DNA of 64,000 bases from Butyrivibrio sp. (GCA_015056575.1 SVGA01000008.1:62001-126000); one strand, 5' to 3'; shown: positions 18,613 through 27,804, counted from the first letter of the stretch. A program made the numbers and translations. Notes: a model not told the origin generated them from the sequence alone.

Positions 18613-18621
18613 TGGTATACT
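18613..18621 (+). promoter_or_regulatory. Extended -10 promoter candidate for threonine synthase
   Basis: TGGTATACT matches an extended -10 element, 79 bases before the start codon. No good -35 element lies 17 bases upstream, as often seen with extended -10 promoters. Confidence 0.45.
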
Positions 18622-18699
18622 GAATTGCAATAAGCCCATGTGACTATGCTTTTATTCTACCATGAAAGCATTTGCCATGTGTCAAAATGGAGGAGAATA

Positions 18700-20190
18700 A
18701 TGAAAGAAATCTTGTATTCCAGCACCAGAGGAGATAAAGGGCGTATTCGTGCGTCAGAGGCGATATTGCGGGGACTGGCTCCCGACGGTGGACTTTATGT
18801 TCCGGATTCCATTCCCGGATTAGAAAAGACACTTCGTGAGATTTCGTCTCTCACCTATCAGGAAACAGCTTATGAAGTTATGAAGCTGCTTCTTACCGAT
18901 TACACAGAAGAAGAACTCAAATACTGCATTTCTCATGCATATGATTCCAAGTTTGATACAGAAGAGATAGCGCCTCTTTCCGAGGCGGGCGGGGCATATT
19001 ACTTAGAGCTCTATCACGGAGCTACCATTGCCTTCAAGGATATGGCACTTTCAATTCTGCCTTATCTTATGACCACCGCAGCTAAGAAAAATAATGTTAA
19101 GAATGAGATCGTTATCCTGACCGCCACCAGCGGAGATACAGGAAAGGCGGCTCTTGCAGGCTTTGCCGATGTTCCGGGTACAAGGATAATAGTCTTTTAT
19201 CCCAAACACGGAGTAAGTCCCATTCAGGAGCAGCAGATGGTGACTCAGAAGGGAGACAACACCTGCGTTATCGGTATCGAGGGTAACTTCGATGATGCTC
19301 AGACAGGAGTTAAGAAGATCTTCACAGATCCAAAGCTCAAAGAGCTTCTTGATTCAAAGGGATTCCAGTTCTCATCAGCCAATTCCATTAATATCGGAAG
19401 ACTGGTTCCCCAGATTGTTTACTATGTTTACTCTTATGCCAAGCTCCTTAAGGAGGGCAGGATAGCTGAGGGAGATCCCATCAATGTGGTTGTTCCCACA
19501 GGTAACTTCGGCAATATCCTTGCAGCATATTATGCCAAGAATATGGGTGTGCCCATTGCAAAGCTCATCTGCGCATCCAATTCCAACAAGGTTCTCTTTG
19601 ATTTCTTTAAGTCCGGAGAATATGACAGAAACCGTGAATTTGTGCTCACTAGCTCACCTTCCATGGATATTCTGATCTCTTCAAACCTTGAGAGACTCAT
19701 CTATCACATTGCCGGCAACAGTGCCGAGGCAGATGCAGCCTATATGGAGAAGCTTACCAAAGAGGGCAGATATGAGATTACAGATGAGATGAGAAGTAAG
19801 CTCACCGACTTCTATGGCGGATTTGCCACAGAAGAGGAGACCTTTGCCACAATAGCAGATCTCTTTAACAAGACAGGTTATCTTATTGATACACATACCG
19901 CTGTTGCCGCATCCGTTTACGGCAAGTATGTTAAGGAGACAGGGGACAAGACAGTTACTGTCATTGCCTCCACAGCAAGCCCCTATAAATTCACCAGAAG
20001 CGTTATGAATGCATTGGGCCATGGGGATGATAACTGCGATGACTTTGCCCTTGCGGATAAGCTCTCGGAAATCTCGGGAGTAGCAATCCCTGAGGCAGTA
20101 GAATCCATAAGGAATGCCGAGATCCGTCATAAAACCGTGGTTGATAAGACACAGATGGAGAAGGCAGTTAAGGATTTTCTTAAGGTATAA
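18700..20190 (+). CDS. thrC: Threonine synthase
   Basis: A PLP enzyme converting O-phospho-L-homoserine to threonine. The chain begins YSSTRG, typical of the long bacterial/yeast-type threonine synthase. The Schiff-base Lys is in HGATIAFKDMALSI near residue 110. LTATSGDTGKAALAGF and PTGNFGNILAAY contact the cofactor. I chose ATG 18700 because GGAGGAG lies seven bases upstream and the family begins there; an earlier in-frame ATG at 18640 adds twenty unrelated residues. The resulting 496 residues fit the family. Citrate synthase follows after 29 bases, so the two may share a transcript. Confidence 0.96.
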   Translation: MKEILYSSTRGDKGRIRASEAILRGLAPDGGLYVPDSIPGLEKTLREISSLTYQETAYEVMKLLLTDYTEEELKYCISHAYDSKFDTEEIAPLSEAGGAYYLELYHGATIAFKDMALSILPYLMTTAAKKNNVKNEIVILTATSGDTGKAALAGFADVPGTRIIVFYPKHGVSPIQEQQMVTQKGDNTCVIGIEGNFDDAQTGVKKIFTDPKLKELLDSKGFQFSSANSINIGRLVPQIVYYVYSYAKLLKEGRIAEGDPINVVVPTGNFGNILAAYYAKNMGVPIAKLICASNSNKVLFDFFKSGEYDRNREFVLTSSPSMDILISSNLERLIYHIAGNSAEADAAYMEKLTKEGRYEITDEMRSKLTDFYGGFATEEETFATIADLFNKTGYLIDTHTAVAASVYGKYVKETGDKTVTVIASTASPYKFTRSVMNALGHGDDNCDDFALADKLSEISGVAIPEAVESIRNAEIRHKTVVDKTQMEKAVKDFLKV

Positions 20191-20219
20191 TTCAGAATAA
20201 GTTTTGTTTGGAGGTGCGT

Positions 20220-21593
20220 ATGGATTACGGTAAAAATATTTACTCAGAAAACACACCCGAGATCGTGGAACTTGCAAAGCTTTCGGAAGAAGCAGATCTT
20301 ATAGAGAATGAACTCTTCCTTAAATATGATGTAAAAAGAGGTCTTCGTGACCTTAACGGTAAGGGCGTTCTCACCGGACTTACAAGAATATCCGAGATCA
20401 TTGCCAAAAAGGTTGTTGACGGAAAGGAAGTTCCCGCTGACGGAGAAATTTATTTCAGAGGTTACGACGTAAAGGATCTTATCAGGGCAGCGGAAGAGGA
20501 GAACAGATTTGCCTTTGAGGAATGTGCATATCTTCTTTTGTTTGATAAGCTCCCCACGGGAAAAGAGCTGTTTGAGTTCGAGAAGCTTCTTGGCTTTTAC
20601 AGAAGTCTTCCCACCAGTTTTGTGAGAGACATTATCATGAAGGCTCCAAGCCGGGACATGATGAATACTCTCGCAAGAAGTGTTCTTACACTTTACTCCT
20701 ACGATGATCTGGCTGATGATGTGACTCTGCCCAATGTTCTTCGGCAGTCACTCCAGCTTATAAGTCTTTTCCCGCTTCTTTCCATATACGGGTATCAGGC
20801 TTACAACCACTATCATGAAGGAAACTCACTCTTTATCCATCCTCCAAGGGAGGAACTGTCAACTGCTGAGACTATCCTTTATCTTCTTCGCCCGGACAGT
20901 CAGTACACGGAGCTTGAAGCCAAGCTTCTTGATATTTGTCTTGTTCTTCATATGGAGCACGGTGGTGGTAACAACTCATCCTTTACAACTCACGTTGTCA
21001 GCTCCAGTTTGACCGATACCTATTCGGTCATAGCAGCTGCCATCGGTTCCCTTAAGGGGCCTCGCCACGGCGGAGCCAACATCAAGGTTGTTCACATGTT
21101 TGATGATATTGAGGAGCATGTAAGTGACTGGACCAATGAGGCAGAGGTAGAGAATTATTTGCGGAAGATCCTGAATAAGGAGGCCTTCGATAAGGCCGGT
21201 CTTATCTACGGTATCGGACATGCCATCTATTCCAAGTCGGATCCCAGAGCTGTCATTTTAAAGAGCTTTGTGGAGAAGCTGGCTGTTGAGAAGGGAATGG
21301 AAGATGAGCTTCATCTGTATCAGATGGTGGAGAGGCTTGCACCTCAGATCATCAGCGGGGAGAGAACCATGTACAAGGGCGTATCCGCCAACGTGGACTT
21401 CTACTCAGGCTTTGTTTACAGAATGCTGGATCTTCCGGAAGAGCTTTATCCCACAATTTTTGCCATGGCCAGGATCGTGGGCTGGAGTGCTCACAGAATG
21501 GAAGAGCTGGCCAATAACGGCAAGATCATCCGTCCCGCCTATATGGCCATTGAACCTCGCAAGAAATACGAGAAGATGAAAGACCGAACATAA
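20220..21593 (+). CDS. Si-type citrate synthase (citrate/2-methylcitrate synthase family)
   Basis: The protein condenses acetyl-CoA with oxaloacetate. Catalytic-site segments visible are HMEHGGGNNSSFTTHVVSS near residue 245, the GPRHGGAN motif near residue 280 and GIGHAIYSKSDPRA near residue 330. The N-terminal 60 residues are longer than in the short archaeal type. ATG 20220 is preceded by GGAGGT at ideal spacing; an upstream in-frame TTG is unlikely. The protein has 457 residues. A strong hairpin terminator follows. A second citrate-forming enzyme of the unrelated Re type appears to be encoded at 53934. A 2-methylcitrate synthase role cannot be excluded. Confidence 0.92.
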   Translation: MDYGKNIYSENTPEIVELAKLSEEADLIENELFLKYDVKRGLRDLNGKGVLTGLTRISEIIAKKVVDGKEVPADGEIYFRGYDVKDLIRAAEEENRFAFEECAYLLLFDKLPTGKELFEFEKLLGFYRSLPTSFVRDIIMKAPSRDMMNTLARSVLTLYSYDDLADDVTLPNVLRQSLQLISLFPLLSIYGYQAYNHYHEGNSLFIHPPREELSTAETILYLLRPDSQYTELEAKLLDICLVLHMEHGGGNNSSFTTHVVSSSLTDTYSVIAAAIGSLKGPRHGGANIKVVHMFDDIEEHVSDWTNEAEVENYLRKILNKEAFDKAGLIYGIGHAIYSKSDPRAVILKSFVEKLAVEKGMEDELHLYQMVERLAPQIISGERTMYKGVSANVDFYSGFVYRMLDLPEELYPTIFAMARIVGWSAHRMEELANNGKIIRPAYMAIEPRKKYEKMKDRT

Positions 21594-21598
21594 AAATA

Positions 21599-21632
21599 TC
21601 CCGTCATCATTGCTGATGGCGGGATTTTTTTT
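21599..21632 (+). terminator. Terminator after citrate synthase
   Basis: CCCGTCATCA (21600-21609) pairs with TGATGGCGGG (21614-21623) around a TTGC loop, with one G-T pair, followed by A and eight T residues. The T-run overlaps the stop codon of the converging tldE-like gene. Confidence 0.9.
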
Positions 21633-22908
21633 ACTCTGACCCTGCAACTGTTACGTTCTTCATTTTTATTACAGAGGGTACAAGGAAATTATTGTACTGT
21701 TTCTGCTCTTTGGAGAGTTTAACATTCTTTAGAAGTTCATTCAGGTCTCCGGTCACGGAACCACCGCTTACAGGTGTTATACTGTCACCGTCGTGAAGGT
21801 AAGCAAGACGGATCTCTGCTGCGAAGGTGCCATCGATGAGGCTGACGGAGAAGTCTGAGAACTCCACGGGTTCAAGGTAGTTGCCCTTTCGAAGCTCGGC
21901 TTCAGGAGTGCTTCCCCCCTCGGCGCAGTAGTTGCCGATGATACATCCGTCCTTGACACCCAGGTAATATCTGAATTGTACGTCACCCCAATAGTTCATG
22001 GGAACATTATCCTTAAGGAAGTACATGTCCACAACAGGAGCACCCTCTGAATCAACGGGAGTGTTGTTGGAAGAGTTTGGAAGCTCTCTGACACCTTTTA
22101 CGGTGAATTTATCTCCCAAAGCTCCCTCTGCGATTTCTTTTCCGATCTCCCAGTTGGAGTAGCCCTTGTATTTAACCGAGGCATGGGTCTTGTTGCAAAG
22201 ATATGTGACGATCTCGGTAATGGGATCCTTGGTGGAGAAGAGGACCGTAGTCTTATCAAGATTCGGAGTGGGCTTTGCGATAAGCTTATCCTTTCCGAAT
22301 TTAAGGGAGTCTGTTATCTCTTTAAGGATGCTGTCTTTGTCGCAGGAGCCTGCCTTATACATACGATAGAGCTCGATCTCATGCTCATCGTTTTTGGCAT
22401 TTAAAATAACCTCCAGCATTGAAGAAGGATAGGTGGTTGTTACATCTATGCCCTCTGAGTTGACATAGCGGCGTGTGGTCTTCTCTGCGAAAATCTCGTA
22501 GGAGTTGATATACTCTGTGGAGGTCTCGGGAATCTGTTGCATTACCTCGATGTAATCCCTGGCTGTCTTCTCGATATCGTAGTCTTTTGTTTCCACGGTT
22601 ACGTTTTTGCTGTTGAGCTTAAAGAAGGGGTTCTTTACATAGGCAGCTCTTTGGCACAGATCGGAAATGATCTTCTTTGCCTCCTCTTTAGTTGAAGTGG
22701 GAGCTATCTCATCGGAAGCACTACCCAGAAACTTGCCGTCCTCTGATTTTTTGTAAACAGTAACTTCTATATGCTCAACTTCTTTTGCTCTGTTCTGATC
22801 AAGCTTATGTCCGATGAAGTAGAACTCCCAGCCCCGGGTAACCTTGTCTGTAACCTCAAAGGCATCGGCATCGGACATCCTTAATAATTCCAAGATTTTG
22901 TCTGTCAT
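21631..22908 (-). CDS. TldE/PmbA-like protein, partner of TldD
   Basis: This 425-residue protein belongs to the TldD/PmbA superfamily but has no HExxxH metal site, which is the pattern of the TldE (PmbA) subunit. In known systems TldD and TldE form a complex in which TldD carries the metal centre and peptide cleavage needs both. GGSTPEAELRKGNYLEPVEF and the late IRLAYLHDGDSITPVSGGSVTGDL segment are typical of the C-terminal domain. It is encoded 37 bases downstream of the TldD-like gene on the same strand. No peptide precursor gene is seen nearby, so the natural substrate is unknown. Confidence 0.85.
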   Translation of the reverse strand: MTDKILELLRMSDADAFEVTDKVTRGWEFYFIGHKLDQNRAKEVEHIEVTVYKKSEDGKFLGSASDEIAPTSTKEEAKKIISDLCQRAAYVKNPFFKLNSKNVTVETKDYDIEKTARDYIEVMQQIPETSTEYINSYEIFAEKTTRRYVNSEGIDVTTTYPSSMLEVILNAKNDEHEIELYRMYKAGSCDKDSILKEITDSLKFGKDKLIAKPTPNLDKTTVLFSTKDPITEIVTYLCNKTHASVKYKGYSNWEIGKEIAEGALGDKFTVKGVRELPNSSNNTPVDSEGAPVVDMYFLKDNVPMNYWGDVQFRYYLGVKDGCIIGNYCAEGGSTPEAELRKGNYLEPVEFSDFSVSLIDGTFAAEIRLAYLHDGDSITPVSGGSVTGDLNELLKNVKLSKEQKQYNNFLVPSVIKMKNVTVAGSE

Positions 22909-22945
22909 TTTTTCCTCCGATTAAGTGATGTGGTCATATCAAGTA

Positions 22946-24382
22946 TCAGCCCAGTATAGCTCTGGCCTTAAGGTATGGGCCGCCATCTGAGGTCTTAACG
23001 AATTCCTTGTATCCTTTACCGCAGTAACCGGTTCCGAAGGATTCGTAGTCGCCACTTGCCATGGAGATGGAATTAAGAAGATCCGGAACATAGCCTGTCA
23101 TAACAACGGGAGAAACAACCTTGCCGGTAAGCTTGCCGTCCACGATCTCATAGCCTCTTGAGAGAATACACTGGATCCCCCAGTGCTTGGGATCTTCCAT
23201 GCCGGAGTCCATGCCGGATAGAAGATAACCGTATTTTACAGAGGCGATCATCTCATCAACGGTAGAAGTACCTTTATCAAACATTGTATTGGTCATTCTG
23301 GTGTAGGCTTTGTGCTCAAAGTTCTGGCGCTTGCCGTTTCCCGTAGGAGCGCACTTAAGGCGAAGAGCAGAGAGTGCATCGCATACACCCGTCTTAAGGA
23401 TTCCCTTTTCAATCTCGATAACGTCTCCTGCCATAGTACCTTCATCGTCAAATGCATAGCTTCCAACGTCTCTTACGCAGTTGGCTCCCTCATGCATGGT
23501 GACAAGATCAGAACCTACACGCTGTCCGATATACTCGGCGCCAAGAGCACGTCTTTTAACAAACATATCCATTTCAACGCCGTGGCCGAAGGCTTCGTGG
23601 GCGATAAGACCCGAAACCTCGGGAGCGGTAATGACATCATACTCCCCGGGAACAATGCTCTCGGCTCCAAGGGCGTCATCAAGATTCTTACAGGACTGCT
23701 TTACCACCTCGCCCATTCTGTCAAAGAGGGCAGGGCCTTCTCTGTCGGATATTCCGCTGTAGCCGTAGGAGCTCTTTTCCCCTCTTGCTCCAATGGTAGT
23801 AACAGTGCCTTCGGAGATAACGTAGCTCTGGCGAAGGTCCCTGTTGGTTGTTATGAACATCTTGCAGATATGGGTTGAAGCAGCCCTTATGCTGCAGTCA
23901 AGGATCTCATCGGAAGAAGCTACGCCTTCGTCGCTGAACTTCTGAAGCTTGTCAACAAGCGCTGAAAGATCGGCCTCTTCAGGAAGATCGGTGGTATCCA
24001 TTTCAACAAACAGTTCCTGCGGGGCATCATCCAGCTTGCCGGTCCAGTAAACAGTAGATCCGGTCTCATTTAAAACAGAAAGCTGTGCATCCAGAATTTT
24101 CATGGCTTTTGCAGCTGCCTCTTTTGCCTTTGACGGATCGAAGAGATTGAAGGAGTACTCGCTGTAGAGGCCGTCCTTATAGACTCTTACTACATTGCCC
24201 TTCTCAGTGGTGAGGGTAGTGCCGCTTATGGCCTTAACCCTCTGGGATACTGTCAGCTGAAAACCTCTGGAGTCGGTTGACAGTACGCTTACATAGTCGT
24301 AATGAACTGAGAGCTCACTTATGAATTCTTTAATCCCCGGTGCAATACTATTTAAATATGGTGAAAAAGTTGCTTTCATCAT
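22946..24382 (-). CDS. TldD-like metallopeptidase
   Basis: The 478-residue protein has the TldD active-site motif HEAFGHGVEMD near residue 262 (HExxxH plus a downstream acidic residue) and the Cys-free glycine-rich C-terminal segment GDPYESFGTGYCGKGYK-like region near the end. It should be the catalytic subunit working with the TldE-like protein encoded next. Known roles of the pair include maturing microcin-type peptides and degrading antitoxins or unfolded peptides. It is the middle gene of a deoC-tldD-tldE operon, 33 bases after deoC. Two adjacent ATG codons could each be the start; AAAGG lies six bases before the first. Confidence 0.9.
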   Translation of the reverse strand: MMKATFSPYLNSIAPGIKEFISELSVHYDYVSVLSTDSRGFQLTVSQRVKAISGTTLTTEKGNVVRVYKDGLYSEYSFNLFDPSKAKEAAAKAMKILDAQLSVLNETGSTVYWTGKLDDAPQELFVEMDTTDLPEEADLSALVDKLQKFSDEGVASSDEILDCSIRAASTHICKMFITTNRDLRQSYVISEGTVTTIGARGEKSSYGYSGISDREGPALFDRMGEVVKQSCKNLDDALGAESIVPGEYDVITAPEVSGLIAHEAFGHGVEMDMFVKRRALGAEYIGQRVGSDLVTMHEGANCVRDVGSYAFDDEGTMAGDVIEIEKGILKTGVCDALSALRLKCAPTGNGKRQNFEHKAYTRMTNTMFDKGTSTVDEMIASVKYGYLLSGMDSGMEDPKHWGIQCILSRGYEIVDGKLTGKVVSPVVMTGYVPDLLNSISMASGDYESFGTGYCGKGYKEFVKTSDGGPYLKARAILG

Positions 24383-24415
24383 TTCATACCTTTCATAGTT
24401 GATAAGAGGCTTTGA

Positions 24416-25075
24416 TCAAAGACCGTATTTTGCAGCGATCAAAGGAGCAACCTTTGAGGAACCTATCCTGCTGCAGCCTGCCTTAGCGTAAGCCATGGCG
24501 TCTTCGATGGTGCGGATTCCTCCGGCAGCCTTGATCTTAACATCGGGACCGATGTGCTTCTTGAAGAGTTCAATGTCTTCAAGTGTAGCGCCGGCTGTTC
24601 CGAAGCCTGTAGATGTCTTGATATAATCAGCCTTTACGTCAGTTACGATCTTGCAGAGCTCGATCTTCTCATCCTCAGTGAGGTAGCAGGTTTCGATGAT
24701 GACCTTAAGAAGCTTGTCGCCGCAAGCCTGTCTTATCATCTCAAGCTCTTTCTTTACTTCGTCATATCTGTGGTTCTTAACGTCGCTCACGTTAACAACA
24801 GTGTCGATCTCGCTTGCTCCGTCCTTGATGGCTTCCTTGGCTTCAACAACCTTGGACTCAGCGCAGCTGTAACCGAGAGGGAATCCGATAACTGTGCAGA
24901 GCTTTAAATTATCACCGTACTTGTCGTGGGTTCTCTTTAAGTATGTGGGGGGAATGCAGACGGTAGCAGTGCCGTACTTAACTGCCTCGTCGCAAAGTGA
25001 TACGATGTCTTCCCAGGTTGCGTTGGGCTGAAGCTGTGTGTGATCGATAAGTTTCAGAATATCTCTTTCTTCCAT
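24416..25075 (-). CDS. deoC: Deoxyribose-phosphate aldolase
   Basis: DeoC splits 2-deoxyribose 5-phosphate into glyceraldehyde 3-phosphate and acetaldehyde, feeding DNA-derived sugar into glycolysis. The 219-residue protein has DHTQLQPNATWEDI at the N-terminus, the Schiff-base Lys in DYIKTSTGFG near residue 150 and KAAGGIRTIEDA near residue 180. GGAGAAATAAATT precedes the ATG. It has its own well-formed promoter and is the first gene of the operon that continues with tldD and tldE. No other deo genes are in the window. Confidence 0.96.
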   Translation of the reverse strand: MEERDILKLIDHTQLQPNATWEDIVSLCDEAVKYGTATVCIPPTYLKRTHDKYGDNLKLCTVIGFPLGYSCAESKVVEAKEAIKDGASEIDTVVNVSDVKNHRYDEVKKELEMIRQACGDKLLKVIIETCYLTEDEKIELCKIVTDVKADYIKTSTGFGTAGATLEDIELFKKHIGPDVKIKAAGGIRTIEDAMAYAKAGCSRIGSSKVAPLIAAKYGL

Positions 25076-25111
25076 AATTTATTTCTCCTTTTTCCTTAAT
25101 CTTTGTTAGAT

Positions 25112-25130
25112 GTATGCAACATGCGCATAC
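25112..25130. promoter_or_regulatory. Inverted repeat in the deoC leader
   Basis: GTATGC and GCATAC flank a 7-base spacer just downstream of the predicted deoC transcription start. It could be an operator or a small RNA hairpin; no regulator is identifiable. Confidence 0.35.
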
Positions 25131-25138
25131 GCCATTTC

Positions 25139-25167
25139 ATTATATCAACAGTGCCACCTATGTGCAA
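25139..25167 (-). promoter_or_regulatory. deoC: Sigma-A promoter of the deoC-tldD-tldE operon
   Basis: On the minus strand, TTGCAC and a perfect TATAAT are separated by 17 bases, about 60 bases before the deoC start codon. The left end of the long inverted repeat begins only 21 bases beyond the -35 element. Confidence 0.8.
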
Positions 25168-25187
25168 TGCGTCATCATCCTTGTGCC

Positions 25188-25858
25188 TTACCATTCACGC
25201 TTTACAGGACCCCTCCCCGGCGCCGCCCCACATATCCGCCGCCACGCCCCGCGCCCGCAGCCTGTAACGCAGAAAAAATTGCAAATCTTCGCAGATGTTT
25301 TTGCGCCGGTTATTGGCACCCCAAAGCAGGGCTTCGTTTCTGCGGATCAAACTCCCTTCGAAAGCTCACAGGAGGCCGCAGCCAAGGTTATTTCCCGCTG
25401 GTGAGGATAGCGAGGAATGCCCATTTTCCTGCGGCCTTTGGCAGATTTTCACTGTGCGCCCGAAGGTTGTCTGACGAAGATCGGCGTGGTCATTTTTATT
25501 CCCGATGCATGGCGCGCTGATAAGCGCCATGCATTTCATGACGTGTTATGAAAATCGCCGATCGAGGAGTTTCCTTTGGGCGCACATAATAAAAGAAAAT
25601 CTGCAAGGCCGCCTTGGAAAATGCGCGTGACGAGATCCCGAGACAGCGGGAATAACTTGGCAGAAGGCCCCTGTGGCTTCGAAGGTCAGACAAAGATCCG
25701 CAGACAGAAACGAAGCACAGCTTTGGGGCACTCATTAGCCCTGGCGCAAAAACATGACACTCAGATTTGCAGCTTTTTTCTGCTACCCGGCTACGGACGC
25801 GGGGCGGCATTGGGAGCGGGGCGGCGCCGGGGGAGGGAGTGAAATCTGTGAATGGTAA
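25188..25858. repeat. Long imperfect inverted repeat (about 670 bp) in the deoC-aminopeptidase intergenic region
   Basis: The region reads nearly the same on both strands from ends TTACCATTCAC (25188) and GTGAATGGTAA (25848-25858) to a centre near 25520. There ATGCATGGCGC (25505) faces its complement (25524-25534). Arms are 328 and 335 bases. Blocks shared in mirror order include GGCGCCGCCCC, TGCAAATCT, ATGTTTTTGCGCC, CCCCAAAGC, GCTTCGTTTCTG, TGCGGATC, GCAGATTTTC, TGTGCGCCC and GATCGGCG, separated by small indels. It is much richer in G+C than its surroundings. Open frames in it are short, mutually mirror-derived and match no family. It sits between two divergent promoters. It could be a fold-back mobile element, two head-to-head element copies, or a very long RNA hairpin. 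Confidence 0.88.
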
Positions 25859-25893
25859 ATGAGAAAATGAGGCAGCAATGAGGGTGGGTTTTG

Positions 25894-25902
25894 TGGTACA
25901 AT
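25894..25902 (+). promoter_or_regulatory. Extended -10 promoter candidate for the M24 aminopeptidase
   Basis: TGGTACAAT is an extended -10 element, 38 bases before the start codon and 36 bases outside the right end of the inverted repeat. The -35 region is not recognisable. Confidence 0.5.
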
Positions 25903-25940
25903 CATTGGCGATGGATTAATGTCAGTAAGGAGTCAGTAAT

Positions 25941-27764
25941 ATGGAACAGGAAAATACAGTTATTAAGAAACGTCTTTCAAGGCTTCGCGAGGCCATGAAG
26001 GAAAACGGCATAGACTATTATCTGATGCCCACCTCGGACTTTCACAATTCAGAGTACTCCGCAGATTTTTTTAAGGTAAGGGAATACTTTTGCGGATTTG
26101 ACGGCTCCAACGGTACATTGGTAGTAAGTGCCGATGAAGCCGGGCTTTGGACAGACGGAAGATATTTCATACAGGCTGAGAATCAGCTTGCAGGTACGGG
26201 AGTGACTCTTTTCAGGATGATGGAAGCGGGAGTTCCCACCATCGATGAGTACCTTCTTGCAAACATGAAGGAGGGACAGGTTCTGGGCTTCGACGGAAGA
26301 GTCCTCTCGGCAGGCATCGGTCAGCGCTACGAGAACGAGCTGGCGCCTAAGGGAGTCAGCCTTAAGATCGATAAGGATCTGGCTGAGGAGGTATGGACAG
26401 AAAGGCCTGCACTTCCGTGCCACGATATGTATGTGCTTTCCGATGAGCTCTGCGGACAGAGCTTTAAGCAGAAGCTTGAACTCGTAAGGGGCAGAATGAA
26501 GGAGTATGGAACGCAGCACTATCTGCTTAGTAAGCTTGACGATATCATGTGGCTTACAAACCTTCGCGGCAACGACGTTGAGTGCAATCCCGTAGCTCTT
26601 TGCTACGCCTATATTACCATGTCGGACTTCGTCCTCTTTGCCCAGTCAAAAGAGATCACGGCTGAAGTTAAGAGCTACTGCGAGAGCAAAGGAATAAAGC
26701 TATGTGACTATCATGAGCTTGTTTCCTTTATAAAAGACATCAGACCGGAAGGTGATATCCTGTTTGATAAGAGGAACACCAACTTCCTGACCTACAGAGT
26801 TCTTAAGCAGCTGGCAGCCGGAAGCGGCAGGGATCTGAAGAATGAAAAAGATCCTACTGAGATTTTGAAGGCCTGCAAAAATGAGACAGAGCTTAAGAAT
26901 ATCAGGGAAGTTTATTTAAGGGACAGCGCTAAGCTTACCGAGTTCATCTACTGGGTTAAGACCAATGTCGGCAAGATCCCCATGACCGAGTATTCGGCAG
27001 CGATGAAGCTTGACAGTATGCGTGCCAAGCTCCCGGGTTTTATTGAGCTCTCTTTTCCCACTATAAGCGCCTATAATGCAAATGCAGCCATGGCTCATTA
27101 CGAGGCAACAGAGGATAACTGTGCTGAGGTTAAGCCGCAGGGACTTCTTCTTGTGGATTCCGGCGGAACCTACATGGGTGGTACCACCGATGTCACAAGG
27201 ACCATGGTTGTGGGACCTGTATCCGATGAGATAAAGCGCCACTATACAGCTACTGTAGCGGGAATGCTTCGTCTTTCCAAGGCAAACTTCCTGGAGGGCT
27301 GCAGCGGCAAGAATGTTGACATCCTGGCCAGAGGACCGCTCTGGAATATGGGTATCGATTACAAGCACGGAACCGGCCACGGAATCGGATATATCCTGAA
27401 TGTACATGAGGGACCACAGAACATCAGATGGAGATTTGCAGCCGGGGCGGATGAGGCAGCTCTTTTGCCCGGAATGATCGTATCCGATGAGCCCGGCGTA
27501 TACATTGAGGGCAGCCACGGAATAAGGATCGAGAACATTCTTGAGGTGGTAGCGGGACAGGAGAATGAGTACGGAAGATTCCTTCACTTTGCACATCTGA
27601 CCTATGCTCCCATAGATCTCGAAGCCATCGACACAGCATATATGACCTCGGAGGATATTGAGAATCTCAACGAGTATCATGCTCTTGTATATGAGAAGGT
27701 AAGCCCCTACATCAGCGATGAAAAGGTGCTTGAGTGGCTTAAGGAAGCAACCCGTGCGCTTTAA
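25941..27764 (+). CDS. M24 family Xaa-Pro aminopeptidase (long form)
   Basis: This cytosolic metallopeptidase removes N-terminal residues before proline. At 607 residues it has the three-domain layout of the eukaryotic-like aminopeptidase P1: two creatinase-like N-terminal domains (residues 1-310) and the pita-bread catalytic domain. Metal ligands are visible as Asp in LLVDSGGTYMGGTTDVTRT, His in HGTGHGIGYILNVHEGP, Glu in VSDEPGVYIEG and Glu in GIRIENILEV. The ATG follows AAGGAGTCAGTAAT. It stands alone between the inverted repeat and the 6S RNA gene. Confidence 0.95.
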   Translation: MEQENTVIKKRLSRLREAMKENGIDYYLMPTSDFHNSEYSADFFKVREYFCGFDGSNGTLVVSADEAGLWTDGRYFIQAENQLAGTGVTLFRMMEAGVPTIDEYLLANMKEGQVLGFDGRVLSAGIGQRYENELAPKGVSLKIDKDLAEEVWTERPALPCHDMYVLSDELCGQSFKQKLELVRGRMKEYGTQHYLLSKLDDIMWLTNLRGNDVECNPVALCYAYITMSDFVLFAQSKEITAEVKSYCESKGIKLCDYHELVSFIKDIRPEGDILFDKRNTNFLTYRVLKQLAAGSGRDLKNEKDPTEILKACKNETELKNIREVYLRDSAKLTEFIYWVKTNVGKIPMTEYSAAMKLDSMRAKLPGFIELSFPTISAYNANAAMAHYEATEDNCAEVKPQGLLLVDSGGTYMGGTTDVTRTMVVGPVSDEIKRHYTATVAGMLRLSKANFLEGCSGKNVDILARGPLWNMGIDYKHGTGHGIGYILNVHEGPQNIRWRFAAGADEAALLPGMIVSDEPGVYIEGSHGIRIENILEVVAGQENEYGRFLHFAHLTYAPIDLEAIDTAYMTSEDIENLNEYHALVYEKVSPYISDEKVLEWLKEATRAL

Positions 27765-27804
27765 TTTCAATGTGTAAAAAGTATCTTAAATTATGGGCAA
27801 ATGC

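Noticed and set aside
25110..25520. Open frame of 136 codons in the left arm of the inverted repeat
   Set aside because: It has no family match and unusual composition. The right arm gives similar peptide fragments on the other strand only because the DNA is mirrored.
25496..25810. Minus-strand open frame of 104 codons in the right arm of the inverted repeat
   Set aside because: Same reason as the left-arm frame. It also crosses the palindromic centre and lacks a ribosome binding site.
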